The notes under the pieces were generated by a model. The model did no database searches and was not told where the DNA came from. It saw only the letters and a list, made by a program, of their open reading frames with translations. From Ruminococcus sp. (GTDB lineage: Bacteria; Bacillota; Clostridia; Oscillospirales; Ruminococcaceae), in assembly GCA_018376535.1 (NCBI GenBank), contig JAHABC010000005.1, forward strand, positions 1-64,000: DNA of 64,000 bases. The letters are read 5' to 3'. Numbering within the stretch: the first letter of the stretch is position 1; each line of letters opens with the position of its first letter. Positions 33,867 to 43,335 of the stretch are shown piece after piece. The position numbers and the translations under genes were made by a program.

Positions 33867-35639
33867 ATGAACAATCTATTTCAAGGGATAAAAACTCTCC
33901 CTATTAAAATTTCCGATGAAGTAATCGCTAAAAACGTAACTAAGGCTATTAAAGATTACTTTGAAAAGACTGCTGAAAATCCTAGTGTATACGCTAAGTT
34001 TAAATCTCAATATGATGAGTTTTTAGACAATCACGTTATAGTAGAGGTTGACAATGAAAATCAAATAATAATGGCCTACATTGAAAAGGAAGTTATTGAC
34101 CTAGACGGCGATGAACCTTGGGATTTCACTGTTATAGACATAAATCAGGCTAGAAAAATAGAACCAGAAATAAAGTGTGGTACAGATGATGAACCTATCT
34201 ATTGCAAAGTAGAATTTGATTTATCTTTAGTTGAAGAAGATGCTGTTAATCTAATGCACCAATCCATAAAAAGTATGGTTACTAATGGTATTCATTCTTT
34301 AAAGACTTCCCGTCAAAACTCTAGTGTTAGATTTACTACCTACAGTATAGACGAAGAACCTAACGTAAAAGTAGATAATAAAATTCTAAGTGAACTATTC
34401 AACTCCATGGAAGCATTAAAATCTGAAATAGATATATCAAACGATGTTATAATTGAAAAGGTAAAAGATGCCATCTTTAAGACGGTTAAAAAATACTATG
34501 AACATGATGTTAAAAATAAAGCTGTATACTTCAAAAGTGACACCGCCTATGAAGAATATATGAGAAATCATGTTATTATACAAATAAATATCCCAGATAG
34601 AACCTTCGACGTTTTCCTAGAAAAAGAAGTCGTAGACCTAAACGGTGAAAGTTCTTGGGGCGACTTCACTGTTATAGACGTTAAACGTGCCAATCAACTA
34701 AACAGAGCTAGAGGCAATTTTAACACTATAGTTTGTGGCGATGATGAAAATCCAGTATTTTTCCCAGTAAAGCTAAACGTATCTAAGTTAGGAAGAACTG
34801 CTGTAAATCAAGCAAAGCAATCGTTAAGAGGAGAAATTAAGAAGATATTAAAAGAAAGACTTATCGAAAGATTTGAATATCTTGAACACTGTTGCATAAC
34901 TGGTACTGTCGTTAGAATAGAACAATCACAACGTAAAAACGATAATAAAAAGTATGTTAGTGATGATTACAACGTAGTACTATCATATAATGGTAGCGAA
35001 GTTACTCTATACAAAAATGAGCAAATCCCTGGAGAAGTATTTGAGGAAGGACAATCTGTTAAGGTTTACGTTTTGGAAATAGTTAATAAAGATAAATCCA
35101 ACCCATACGTTAAGATATCCCGTACACACTGGGACTTCATTAGAAAACTATTTGAAGAAAACGTTCCTGAAATTCAAGATGGCATTGTAGAAATTAAAGA
35201 AATCGCCCGTGAAGCTGGTTCTCGTACTAAGATGGCCGTAATATCTAACAATCCTCATGTAGACGCAATCGGTGCTTGTATCGGTGTGGATAACAGCAGA
35301 ATTAGTGCCGTATGTAAAGAGTTAGGCTTTAGAGAAAATATAGATATTGTAAACTATAGTCCAGATATGGCAACTTTCGTTGCTAACGCTCTATCACCTG
35401 CCAAGATTACTAACGTTAATATCGATACTGAAACTGTTATCGATAAAAAGACTGGCAAAACTAAAGAACAAACTATCTGCCGAGTTACCGTTCCAGAAGA
35501 CCAAATATCTTTAGCAATTGGTAATAAGGGTCAAAATGCTCGTTTAGCTGCAAACCTAACTAAGTGCAAAATAGATATTAAGGCTGATAAGAAAACTCCA
35601 TCAGTTAATGGCGAACACAAAACTAAGAAAGAAGACTAA
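33867..35639 (+). CDS. nusA: NusA with a duplicated N-terminal domain
   Basis: NusA binds RNA polymerase and RNA at pauses, terminators and antiterminators. Firmicutes NusA is normally about 350-400 residues; this one has 590. Two NusA N-terminal domains are visible: copy 1, about 15-140, and copy 2, about 187-335. They share phrases, for example NHVIVEVDNENQ / NHVIIQINIPDR, EKEVIDLDGDEPW / EKEVVDLNGESSW and DFTVIDINQA / DFTVIDVKRA. After copy 2 follow the normal S1 domain (340-420), KH1 (430-500, with REAGSRTKMAVISNN) and KH2 (520-575, with QISLAIGNKGQNARLAANLT). Copy 2 leads into S1 as in normal NusA, so copy 1 is the addition. The frame is continuous. Confidence 0.93.
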   Translation: MNNLFQGIKTLPIKISDEVIAKNVTKAIKDYFEKTAENPSVYAKFKSQYDEFLDNHVIVEVDNENQIIMAYIEKEVIDLDGDEPWDFTVIDINQARKIEPEIKCGTDDEPIYCKVEFDLSLVEEDAVNLMHQSIKSMVTNGIHSLKTSRQNSSVRFTTYSIDEEPNVKVDNKILSELFNSMEALKSEIDISNDVIIEKVKDAIFKTVKKYYEHDVKNKAVYFKSDTAYEEYMRNHVIIQINIPDRTFDVFLEKEVVDLNGESSWGDFTVIDVKRANQLNRARGNFNTIVCGDDENPVFFPVKLNVSKLGRTAVNQAKQSLRGEIKKILKERLIERFEYLEHCCITGTVVRIEQSQRKNDNKKYVSDDYNVVLSYNGSEVTLYKNEQIPGEVFEEGQSVKVYVLEIVNKDKSNPYVKISRTHWDFIRKLFEENVPEIQDGIVEIKEIAREAGSRTKMAVISNNPHVDAIGACIGVDNSRISAVCKELGFRENIDIVNYSPDMATFVANALSPAKITNVNIDTETVIDKKTGKTKEQTICRVTVPEDQISLAIGNKGQNARLAANLTKCKIDIKADKKTPSVNGEHKTKKED

Positions 35640-35645
35640 TCTAGT

Positions 35646-35918
35646 ATGGTTAAACAGAAAAAACTCCCTATTAGAATGTGTTGTGGTTGTGGCGAAAGTT
35701 TTCCAAAACGTGATTTAGTCAGAATCGTTAAATCACCAGATGGAACTATCTCCTTGGATAAAACAGGAAAAAAGTCTGGCAGAGGGGCTTACATATGTCC
35801 CAATTTGGATTGTTTAACTAAAGCTCAAAAAAATAAAAGGATTGATAAAGTTTTCGCTTGTACAATTCCAACCGAAGTATATGAGGTATTAAAAAATGAA
35901 CTCTCAAAAGATAGTTAA
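35646..35918 (+). CDS. ylxR: YlxR (RnpM-type RNA-binding protein)
   Basis: The 90-residue YlxR/DUF448 protein has the motif RMCCGCGESFPKRDLVRIV with three cysteines and the GRGAYICPNLDCL segment. In Bacillus it binds the RNase P RNA and tempers its activity. It begins 6 bases after nusA and its end overlaps ylxQ by 23 bases, implying coupled translation. Confidence 0.92.
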   Translation: MVKQKKLPIRMCCGCGESFPKRDLVRIVKSPDGTISLDKTGKKSGRGAYICPNLDCLTKAQKNKRIDKVFACTIPTEVYEVLKNELSKDS

Positions 35919-36216
35919 TCTTTTAACTATATGTAAAAAAGCTGGTAAGTTAGTTACTGGGTTCGATATTTCCATTGACGCTATTAAAGATGGTACTTCT
36001 AAGTATGTACTAGTAGCCGTAGATATATCACCTAAAACCCTTAAAGAGTTGAACTTCTTATTGACTAAAAACGGTTTAGATACTACCGTTAAAGTCTTAA
36101 AGACATCTTTAACTATGGAAGATATATATAACTGTATAAGCGTAAAGGCTGGTATTATAGCTATATGTGATGACGGCTTTGGAAAATCTTTTGAAAAATT
36201 AACTGCCGAAAGTTAA
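35896..36216 (+). CDS. ylxQ: YlxQ, L7Ae-like RNA-binding protein
   Basis: The 106-residue protein has the L7Ae/L30e fold pattern: LLTICKKAGKLVTGFDISIDAIKDG, YVLVAVDISPKTLKEL and AGIIAICDDGFGKSF. Such proteins bind kink-turn RNA. The start lies within the end of ylxR. It is conserved at this place between nusA and infB in Firmicutes. Confidence 0.9.
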   Translation: MNSQKIVNLLTICKKAGKLVTGFDISIDAIKDGTSKYVLVAVDISPKTLKELNFLLTKNGLDTTVKVLKTSLTMEDIYNCISVKAGIIAICDDGFGKSFEKLTAES

Positions 36217-36302
36217 TTATTGTAATATGTAACGTATATTAGAGCGTATACATCTTTGTGATGTATACTCTCTATATCGATTAATTAGGAGGGGCTTTGT
36301 AT

Positions 36303-38972
36303 ATGCAAAAAAAAATAAAAGTATTAGACCTTGCTAAAGATTTAAACTTGGACAATAATAAAATTATAGACGCAATTGCTAAGTATGGTAATGGTAGTAC
36401 AAGAAAAAAACCATCTTCTGCGGTATCAGAAGAAGAAATAAATATTGTACTAGAGCATTTAACTCAAAACAACCAAGTAGCATCTTTTGATAGCTATTTG
36501 GCATCAAAAAATAGTAAAGAGGGCGATACTACGAATAATAATAACAACAACAGAAAAAACTTTTCTCAAAGTAATGATAATCAAAGAGGTAACAACTCTA
36601 AGCAAGAACAGCCTAGAAAAGACTTCAATAACAACAGAAAAAGAACTAACAACAACTTTAACAATAACACTAATAACAACAACGGAAATAGTTTTAATAG
36701 TAACAATAATAACTCTAACTTCAAAAAGAGAACTAATAATAACTTTAATAATAACAATAATAGTAACTCATCAAGCAATAATAATGGACAAAAGCAATCA
36801 TATTCCAACAATGGTGGACAAAAGTTCAATAATGGAACTAGAAAACCTCAAGAACAGTTCAATAAGACAGATAATAAATCCAACAATAACTTCAAGAATA
36901 GCACTCAACCTAAAAAGCAACACGCTCCTAGAGGCGAAAAGACTACATTAAATGTAAATATGGCATCTAACGTATCTACAGATAATAAGCCTAACACTCG
37001 TACTGTAGATACTCGTAGTAGCACAAGCTACATCGACTTAGATAAGTACAACGAACGCTATGAGCAAATTGCTCCAGCAAACCGTCAAAAAGATAACTAC
37101 ACTAAAAAACAAAAGATTTCTCAAAAGTCTGCTCAAAAGAACAAGCAAAAGTACTCATCTAAAAAGGAAACCGAATCCGAAAAGCTACGTCGCTTAGAGT
37201 TGGAACGTGCTAGAAAGCAACAACTTAAAGTATTAATTCCAGATGAGATTGTCGTAAGCGAATTAGCTACACGTCTAAAGGTAACAGTTTCCGACGTTAT
37301 CAAAAAGTTGATGGGCTTAGGAGTTATGGCAAGTATCAACGAAACTATCGATTTCGATACTGCATCTTTAGTAGCCGAGGAGTTTAACGCTAAGGTAGAA
37401 AAAGAAGTAATCATTACTATAGAAGAAAGACTTATCGATGACAGCGACGACGACAATGAAAACGTTGAAGAACGTTGTCCAGTAGTAGTAGTCATGGGAC
37501 ACGTTGACCACGGTAAGACATCTATATTAGATAGAATTAGAAACGCTCATGTAACTGCTTCCGAAGCTGGAGGTATTACACAACATATAGGTGCATATCA
37601 AGTTAAGTATCAAGGTAAGGATATAACTTTCCTAGATACCCCTGGTCACGAGGCTTTTACATCTATGAGAGCTAGAGGTGCAAACATCACCGATATAGCA
37701 ATACTAGTAGTAGCTAGTGATGATGGTATTATGCCTCAAACTATAGAGTCTATAAATCACGCTAAGGCTGCGGGAGTTACTCTAATAGTAGCCATAAACA
37801 AAATCGATAAGGAAGGTGCTAACCCTGAAAGAGTTAAGCAAGAACTAACCGAACACGGTATAGTCTGCGAAGAATGGGGTGGCGATACTATCTGCGTACC
37901 AGTATCGGCAAAGACTGGCGAGGGTATCGAAGAACTACTAGAAAATATCTTGTTAGTTGCCGAAGTCAAAGAGTTGAAAGCAAATCCTAACAGATTGGCT
38001 AAGGGTACTGTTATAGAGGCTAAACTTGATAAGGGTAGAGGTCCAGTAGCTACAGTATTAGTACAGAACGGTACATTAAATCAAGGTGATGTTATCATTG
38101 CAGGTACATCTGTAGGTAGAGTTAGAGTTATGACTAACGATAAAGGTCTAACTGTAAAGAAAGCAGGACCATCTGTTCCAGTTGAGATTACTGGTCTTGC
38201 AGAAGTTCCATCTGCTGGTGATACTTTCAACGCCGTTGAAGATGAAAAACTTGCTCGTGAACTAGTTGAACAACGTAAACATGAGGCTAAACAAGAACAG
38301 TTTAAATCATACCAAAAGGTTACTTTAGATAATCTATTTAGCCAAATTGAACAAGGTGAAATCAAGGAATTACCAATTATAGTAAAAGCAGACGTTCAAG
38401 GTTCAGTTGAGGCAGTTAAGCAATCACTTGAAAAGCTATCTAATAATGAAGTTAGAGTTAAAGTTATACATGGTGCAGTTGGTGCAGTAAGCGAAAGTGA
38501 TGTTATGTTAGCATCTGTATCCAATGCGATAATAGTAGGCTTTAATGTGCGTCCAGACCCTGTAGCATCGGAAAGTGCTGAACGTGACGGCGTAGATATT
38601 CGTCTATATAGAATTATCTACGATGCAATTGACGAAATCACTACAGCCATGAAAGGTATGCTTGCACCTAAGTTCAGAGAAGTTCAACTTGGTAGGGCTG
38701 AAGTTCGTAACGTATTCAAGATTTCCAACGTTGGTCAAATTGCAGGTTCATACGTTCTTGACGGTAAGATTTCAAGAAATGCTGAAATTCGTGTAGTTCG
38801 TGATGGTATAGTTATCTGCGAAGATAAGATTGATAGCTTAAAGCGTTTTAAAGATGACGCTAAGGAAGTAGCTAGTGGCTTTGAATGTGGTATCGGATTA
38901 ACTAAGTTTAACGATATCAAAGAAGGCGACATACTAGAGGCTTTCATTATGGAAGAATACAGAGAAGATTAA
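36303..38972 (+). CDS. infB: Translation initiation factor IF-2
   Basis: IF-2 is the GTPase that brings initiator tRNA to the 30S subunit. The 889-residue protein has an N-terminal IF2_N helix domain (1-55), an extremely Asn-rich linker (about 75-200, runs of up to seven asparagines mixed with Lys/Arg/Gln), a basic helical part with a second IF2_N-type domain (about 300-370), the G domain (GHVDHGKT near 399, DTPGHEAF, NKIDK), and domains II to IV ending EGDILEAFIME. ATG 36303 follows AGGAGGGG; a TTG two codons earlier is less likely. The hairpin GTATACATC/GATGTATAC precedes the gene. Confidence 0.97.
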   Translation: MQKKIKVLDLAKDLNLDNNKIIDAIAKYGNGSTRKKPSSAVSEEEINIVLEHLTQNNQVASFDSYLASKNSKEGDTTNNNNNNRKNFSQSNDNQRGNNSKQEQPRKDFNNNRKRTNNNFNNNTNNNNGNSFNSNNNNSNFKKRTNNNFNNNNNSNSSSNNNGQKQSYSNNGGQKFNNGTRKPQEQFNKTDNKSNNNFKNSTQPKKQHAPRGEKTTLNVNMASNVSTDNKPNTRTVDTRSSTSYIDLDKYNERYEQIAPANRQKDNYTKKQKISQKSAQKNKQKYSSKKETESEKLRRLELERARKQQLKVLIPDEIVVSELATRLKVTVSDVIKKLMGLGVMASINETIDFDTASLVAEEFNAKVEKEVIITIEERLIDDSDDDNENVEERCPVVVVMGHVDHGKTSILDRIRNAHVTASEAGGITQHIGAYQVKYQGKDITFLDTPGHEAFTSMRARGANITDIAILVVASDDGIMPQTIESINHAKAAGVTLIVAINKIDKEGANPERVKQELTEHGIVCEEWGGDTICVPVSAKTGEGIEELLENILLVAEVKELKANPNRLAKGTVIEAKLDKGRGPVATVLVQNGTLNQGDVIIAGTSVGRVRVMTNDKGLTVKKAGPSVPVEITGLAEVPSAGDTFNAVEDEKLARELVEQRKHEAKQEQFKSYQKVTLDNLFSQIEQGEIKELPIIVKADVQGSVEAVKQSLEKLSNNEVRVKVIHGAVGAVSESDVMLASVSNAIIVGFNVRPDPVASESAERDGVDIRLYRIIYDAIDEITTAMKGMLAPKFREVQLGRAEVRNVFKISNVGQIAGSYVLDGKISRNAEIRVVRDGIVICEDKIDSLKRFKDDAKEVASGFECGIGLTKFNDIKEGDILEAFIMEEYRED

Positions 38973-39046
38973 TAGTATTAAATAGTTTATCTAACGGGTG
39001 GATTTTTTCAAGATATCTGCCCGTAGAATGTATTGGAGGTCAAAAA

Positions 39047-39424
39047 ATGCCTAGTTTTAAATCTAATAGATTAGAAGAAGATATCAACAGAGAATTGACT
39101 GCTATATTTAGAGAACTAAAAGACCCTCGTATATGCGATATGCTTTCTATAGTAAAGTGTGACCTATCCAGAGATTTATCACATTGTAAAGTATATGTAT
39201 CCAGTTTTTACGGCATGGATAAGACTAAAAAATCTGTTGAGGGTTTGCAATCGGCAAGTGGATTTATAAAAAGAGAACTCTTTGCACGTCTAAAGATGCG
39301 TAAGTGTCCTGACTTAAAGTTCATAGCCGATGATAGCATAGAACGTTCCAGTCAAATAAATGAGGTTATTAGAAAAGTTATGCCAACAACATCTAATAAT
39401 CAAGACGACCAAGACGAAGAATAG
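39047..39424 (+). CDS. rbfA: Ribosome-binding factor A
   Basis: RbfA matures the 5' end of 16S rRNA in the 30S subunit. The 125-residue protein has the KH-like fold with the phrases RLEEDINRELTAIFRELKDPRI, LSHCKVYVSSFYG and PDLKFIADDSIERSSQINEVI, then an acidic tail. GGAGG precedes the ATG. A hairpin lies just upstream (ACGGG...CCCGT, 38994-39025) and another (GAACGTCA/TGACGTTC) downstream before nrnA. Confidence 0.95.
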   Translation: MPSFKSNRLEEDINRELTAIFRELKDPRICDMLSIVKCDLSRDLSHCKVYVSSFYGMDKTKKSVEGLQSASGFIKRELFARLKMRKCPDLKFIADDSIERSSQINEVIRKVMPTTSNNQDDQDEE

Positions 39425-39492
39425 TAAAGTTTGTATAGGAACGTCAATTTTGACGTTCTTAATACATAGTTCAATAGTTTAATGGAGGATAT

Positions 39493-40455
39493 ATGTCAAT
39501 ACATTTAGATTATGCTCAAACTGGAGAGTTAATTAAAAATATCGATAATGTGTATATACTAACACATCAAAGCCCCGATGGTGATACCATAGGTTCGGGA
39601 TTTGCTCTATACTACGCCCTAACCGATATGGGCAAAAATGCTAAAGTTCTATGCAGTGATAAGTTCCATAAAAGATATGACTTCATAACCCAAAACTACA
39701 ACGATACAGACTTTCAACCAGAATATATAATATCTACTGACGTTGCAGATACTAAGCTATTAGGAAGTTTAAAAGAATTATATAAGAATGATATCTACTT
39801 ATGTATAGACCATCATATATCTAATATGGAGTATTCAAAGTACTTGTTACTATCTGCAAATTCATCGGCAAACTGCGAAGTTGTATATAAGTTATTCAAA
39901 GCTATGGGAGTTACTCTAACTGAACAGATTGCAAAATGTCTATACACTGGCATTGCTACAGATACTGGTTGCTTTAAGTTTAGTAACTGTAACGCTGAAA
40001 CTCATAGAATAGTATCGGAAATTATGGAAATTTTCCCTAATATAAACTATGCCGAAATAAATCGTTTAATGTTTGACGTTAAAAGTCATGCTAGAATTAG
40101 AGCAGAACGTGAGGCTCTAGACAACATAACTTACTACTTAGATGGTAAAGTATCAGTGATATGTATTACTAATGAAATGATTAATCGTCTAAATATGTCA
40201 CTTGACGACTTTGAGGGCTTAACTGGACTATCTACGCAGACTGAAGGCGTTGAAGTAGGCATAACTATGAAAGAAATGGAAAAGGATACCTTTAAGATAT
40301 CGTTACGTTCTGTAAATGATGTAAATGTATCTAAGGTGTGCCAAAAGTTTGGTGGTGGTGGACATATCAAGGCGGGTGGCTGTAAGATAGATAACACTCC
40401 AGCTAAAAAAGTAATATCCATGTTAGTAGATGCCATAGCAGAGGAACTAAACTAA
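39493..40455 (+). CDS. nrnA: DHH-DHHA1 phosphoesterase (NrnA-like oligoribonuclease / pAp phosphatase)
   Basis: The 320-residue protein has the DHH superfamily motifs in order: THQSPDGDTIGSG, STDVADTKLLG, CIDHHISN, TGIATDTGCF, and the DHHA1 end FGGGGHIKAGGCKI. NrnA degrades nanoRNA and 3'-phosphoadenosine 5'-phosphate. The rbfA-nrnA-truB-ribF order is common in Firmicutes. GGAGG precedes the ATG; its stop overlaps the truB start by one base. Confidence 0.93.
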   Translation: MSIHLDYAQTGELIKNIDNVYILTHQSPDGDTIGSGFALYYALTDMGKNAKVLCSDKFHKRYDFITQNYNDTDFQPEYIISTDVADTKLLGSLKELYKNDIYLCIDHHISNMEYSKYLLLSANSSANCEVVYKLFKAMGVTLTEQIAKCLYTGIATDTGCFKFSNCNAETHRIVSEIMEIFPNINYAEINRLMFDVKSHARIRAEREALDNITYYLDGKVSVICITNEMINRLNMSLDDFEGLTGLSTQTEGVEVGITMKEMEKDTFKISLRSVNDVNVSKVCQKFGGGGHIKAGGCKIDNTPAKKVISMLVDAIAEELN

Positions 40456-41348
40456 TGAAAAATGGTATACTATGTATGAATAAACCTCAAGGGTTCACCT
40501 CTTTCGATGTGATTGGCAAACTTAGAGGTATATTAAAAATCAAACGCTTAGGACATTCGGGAACTTTAGACCCTATGGCTACTGGAGTACTTCCTATATT
40601 CGTTGGAACTGCTACAAAGTGTTGTGACATTCTACCTAATGATGATAAATCTTATATAGCAGGTTTCAAACTAGGTTCTACTACAGATACTCAAGATAGT
40701 ACTGGTAAGGTTATAAGAGAGTATCCAAGTAGGGATATCGCATCACAAGATATTGAAAGTGTTCTAAGTAGATTTATCGGAGATATAGAACAAGTTCCAC
40801 CAATGTACTCAGCAGTATCTATAAATGGAAAGCGTCTTTACGAACTAGCCAGAAAGAACATAACAGTAGAACGTCCTAGCAGAAAGATTACAATATATAA
40901 TATTAAACTTCTCTCTTACGATAGAACTTCTCAAACTGGCAGTTTAGAGATATCATGTGGTAAAGGCACATACGTTAGAACCATAATAAACGATATAGGC
41001 GAAACTTTAAATATAGGTGGCTATATGACATCTTTAGTTAGAACGTCTGCAAGTGGATTTACTCTAAACGATTTCTATACCTTTGAAGATGTTCAAAATG
41101 CCATATCAAACAATACTATAGATAGCTTAATAGTTCCAACAGAAGTAATATTCAAAGATTTACCTAAGATACATCTAACAGAAGAACAAACCAAAGCCTA
41201 TAGAAATGGTGTTAAACTTCCATTAAGTGAGGTATCTATTAAGCAAGATATACTTGAATATACAATATATTCACATGATAACATATTCATAGGTACGGGA
41301 AAAATCGACCTAGATGACAACATTTTAAGGGTTGGTAAGAACTTTTAA
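40455..41348 (+). CDS. truB: tRNA pseudouridine(55) synthase
   Basis: TruB makes pseudouridine 55 in the T loop of tRNA. The 297-residue protein begins with NGILCMNKPQGFTSFDVI, has the catalytic aspartate in LGHSGTLDPMATGVLP, the YSAVSINGKRLYELAR loop and GKGTYVRTIINDIGE. A C-terminal PUA-like part follows. The ATG overlaps the nrnA stop (TAATG), implying coupled translation. Confidence 0.96.
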   Translation: MKNGILCMNKPQGFTSFDVIGKLRGILKIKRLGHSGTLDPMATGVLPIFVGTATKCCDILPNDDKSYIAGFKLGSTTDTQDSTGKVIREYPSRDIASQDIESVLSRFIGDIEQVPPMYSAVSINGKRLYELARKNITVERPSRKITIYNIKLLSYDRTSQTGSLEISCGKGTYVRTIINDIGETLNIGGYMTSLVRTSASGFTLNDFYTFEDVQNAISNNTIDSLIVPTEVIFKDLPKIHLTEEQTKAYRNGVKLPLSEVSIKQDILEYTIYSHDNIFIGTGKIDLDDNILRVGKNF

Positions 41349-41385
41349 GATTACTAAGTATAAAAAAAGGTGGTGTTAATCTAAA

Positions 41386-42255
41386 ATGGATAGCTATTGC
41401 ATAGCTTTAGGTATATTTGATGGTGTTCATTTAGGACATCAAAGCGTAATAAATAGAGCGTTATCTTATAGAAAGTTTGGATTAAAACCTGCTATATTTA
41501 CCTTCTCTGTAGAAGATATGGAGTTTAAACATGGCAAAAGATTGAAATATATTATAGATAATAAATCTAAGTTAGAAATATTGAAATCCATGGGTGTAGA
41601 TAGTATAGTATGCCCAAACTTCAATGATGTTCATAATATGAGTGGTCAAGAGTTTGCAAGAGATATCTTACATACTCAAATGAACGCTAAGACTGTTATA
41701 TGTGGTAAAAAGTTCAGGTTTGGAAAAGGTGCATCTTGCGATACTACAGACCTACAAAACTTTGGTTCTAAGTACGGATTTAACGTTGAAATTGTAGAAC
41801 CTATTCTATTTGATGATAAGTTAATATCATCTAGTATTATAAGAGAACTTATATACAATGGAGATATTAAATCTGTAAATAGACTACTAGGTCACGATTA
41901 CTTTATAAATAAAGTAGTAGTTCATGGCAACGAAATAGGCAGAACTATAGAAGTTCCAACTATAAATCAGATGTTTGGCAGTAGACAAGTTATTCCAAAG
42001 TTTGGAGTGTACTCCTCTAGTACCACCATAGATGGCACAACTTACGCATCTATGACCAACATAGGAGTAAAACCTACAGTTTCCAAAGATAACATTCCTA
42101 TAGCAGAAACTCATATTATAGGGTTCAAGGGAAATCTTTATGATAGGGTTGTAAAAGTCAATCTAAAAGAGTACATTAGAACAGAAAAAAAGTTCAATTC
42201 AATACAAGAACTAAAAGGAGCAATACATCACGATATACAAATGTGCTTAAAATAG
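41386..42255 (+). CDS. ribF: Bifunctional riboflavin kinase / FAD synthetase
   Basis: RibF converts riboflavin to FMN and FAD. The 289-residue protein has the nucleotidyltransferase domain (1-165) with LGIFDGVHLGHQSVI and GKKFRFGKGASCD, and the kinase domain (about 170-289) with VVHGNEIGRTIEVPTIN and MTNIGVKPTV. The N-terminus is slightly short. The ribosome site GGTGGTG precedes ATG 41386. It is the last gene of the rimP operon; no clear terminator follows. Confidence 0.94.
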   Translation: MDSYCIALGIFDGVHLGHQSVINRALSYRKFGLKPAIFTFSVEDMEFKHGKRLKYIIDNKSKLEILKSMGVDSIVCPNFNDVHNMSGQEFARDILHTQMNAKTVICGKKFRFGKGASCDTTDLQNFGSKYGFNVEIVEPILFDDKLISSSIIRELIYNGDIKSVNRLLGHDYFINKVVVHGNEIGRTIEVPTINQMFGSRQVIPKFGVYSSSTTIDGTTYASMTNIGVKPTVSKDNIPIAETHIIGFKGNLYDRVVKVNLKEYIRTEKKFNSIQELKGAIHHDIQMCLK

Positions 42256-42357
42256 TTAATTTTCATGTTCAAGATACACTCTTAACATTAAAATTTCACA
42301 AACTAAAAATATAATAGATTAGTATTGTATATACTCAATTGGGAGGTAATTTTTTTA

Positions 42358-43335
42358 ATGATAGAAGTAAAAAATCTCACCAAAAGCTATGGTGATAAAA
42401 AAGCCATCAATGGAATATCGTTTACCGTGGAAGATGGCGAAATATTAGGTTTTTTAGGCCCTAATGGTGCTGGAAAATCTACCACTATGAATATATTAAC
42501 TGGATATATCTCATCTACATCGGGAAGTGCTATTATAAACGGTGTGGATATCTTTGAAGAACCTTTAAAAGCTAAAAAAAATATAGGATATCTTCCAGAA
42601 ATTCCACCACTATATATAGATATGACTGTTAAAGACTATCTTAACTTTGTGTACGATTTGAAAAAGTGTAAACTTCCAAGAAAAGCACATCTTAAAGACG
42701 TTTGCGAACTGGTTCAAATAACGGACGTCTATGAAAGAATTATAAAAAACCTATCCAAAGGTTATAAGCAAAGAGTAGGTTTGGCTCAAGCCTTGATAGG
42801 AAATCCACCAGTACTTATCCTAGACGAACCTACCGTAGGTTTAGACCCTAAACAGATTATAGAAATTAGAACTTTAATAAAAAAGTTGGGTAAAAAACAT
42901 ACAGTAATACTATCGTCGCATATACTTTCCGAGATACAAGCAGTCTGCGACAGAGTTATAATAATAAACAAGGGAAAGGTGGCTGCTGAAGATACTATTG
43001 ATAACCTATCTAAGACGGTATCGGGCGACCATAGATTGATTATGCGTATAGATGGTGCTGGTAAAAAAGATATCATAAAAGCCCTTAGAGATATAGAAGG
43101 TATAATATCTGTAAAAGCCGATATGATGCGTGAAGATAACATCTGGGAATTTGAAATAGAAGCACAAGAAGGCATTGACGTTAGACGTGATATAAATTCT
43201 GTATGCCGTGAAAATAACTTCAACATTCTAATGATGAAAAATAACGAAATGACTTTAGAAGATATCTTCCTAAAGATTACTATGGGAGAAAATATATCTA
43301 CTAATAAAGACCACAAAAACGGAGGTACTAACTAA
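42358..43335 (+). CDS. ABC transporter ATP-binding protein (GldA-like)
   Basis: The 325-residue ATPase starts MIEVKNLTKSYGDKKAI and has Walker A GPNGAGKST, signature LSKGYKQRV, Walker B VLILDEPTVGLDP and the switch ILSSHILSE. The C-terminal extension (about 215-325) is typical of GldA/NosF-type exporters. GGGAGGT fixes ATG 42358. The stop overlaps the permease start by one base. It opens a four-gene operon with a permease, a GldG-like protein and a DUF4340 protein. The transported substrate is unknown. Confidence 0.92.
   Translation: MIEVKNLTKSYGDKKAINGISFTVEDGEILGFLGPNGAGKSTTMNILTGYISSTSGSAIINGVDIFEEPLKAKKNIGYLPEIPPLYIDMTVKDYLNFVYDLKKCKLPRKAHLKDVCELVQITDVYERIIKNLSKGYKQRVGLAQALIGNPPVLILDEPTVGLDPKQIIEIRTLIKKLGKKHTVILSSHILSEIQAVCDRVIIINKGKVAAEDTIDNLSKTVSGDHRLIMRIDGAGKKDIIKALRDIEGIISVKADMMREDNIWEFEIEAQEGIDVRRDINSVCRENNFNILMMKNNEMTLEDIFLKITMGENISTNKDHKNGGTN

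Noticed and set aside
36487..36951. Plus-strand 154-codon frame inside infB
   Set aside because: It is an out-of-frame reading of the Asn-rich AAT/AAC repeats of infB, with Ile/Thr-rich nonsense and no ribosome site.
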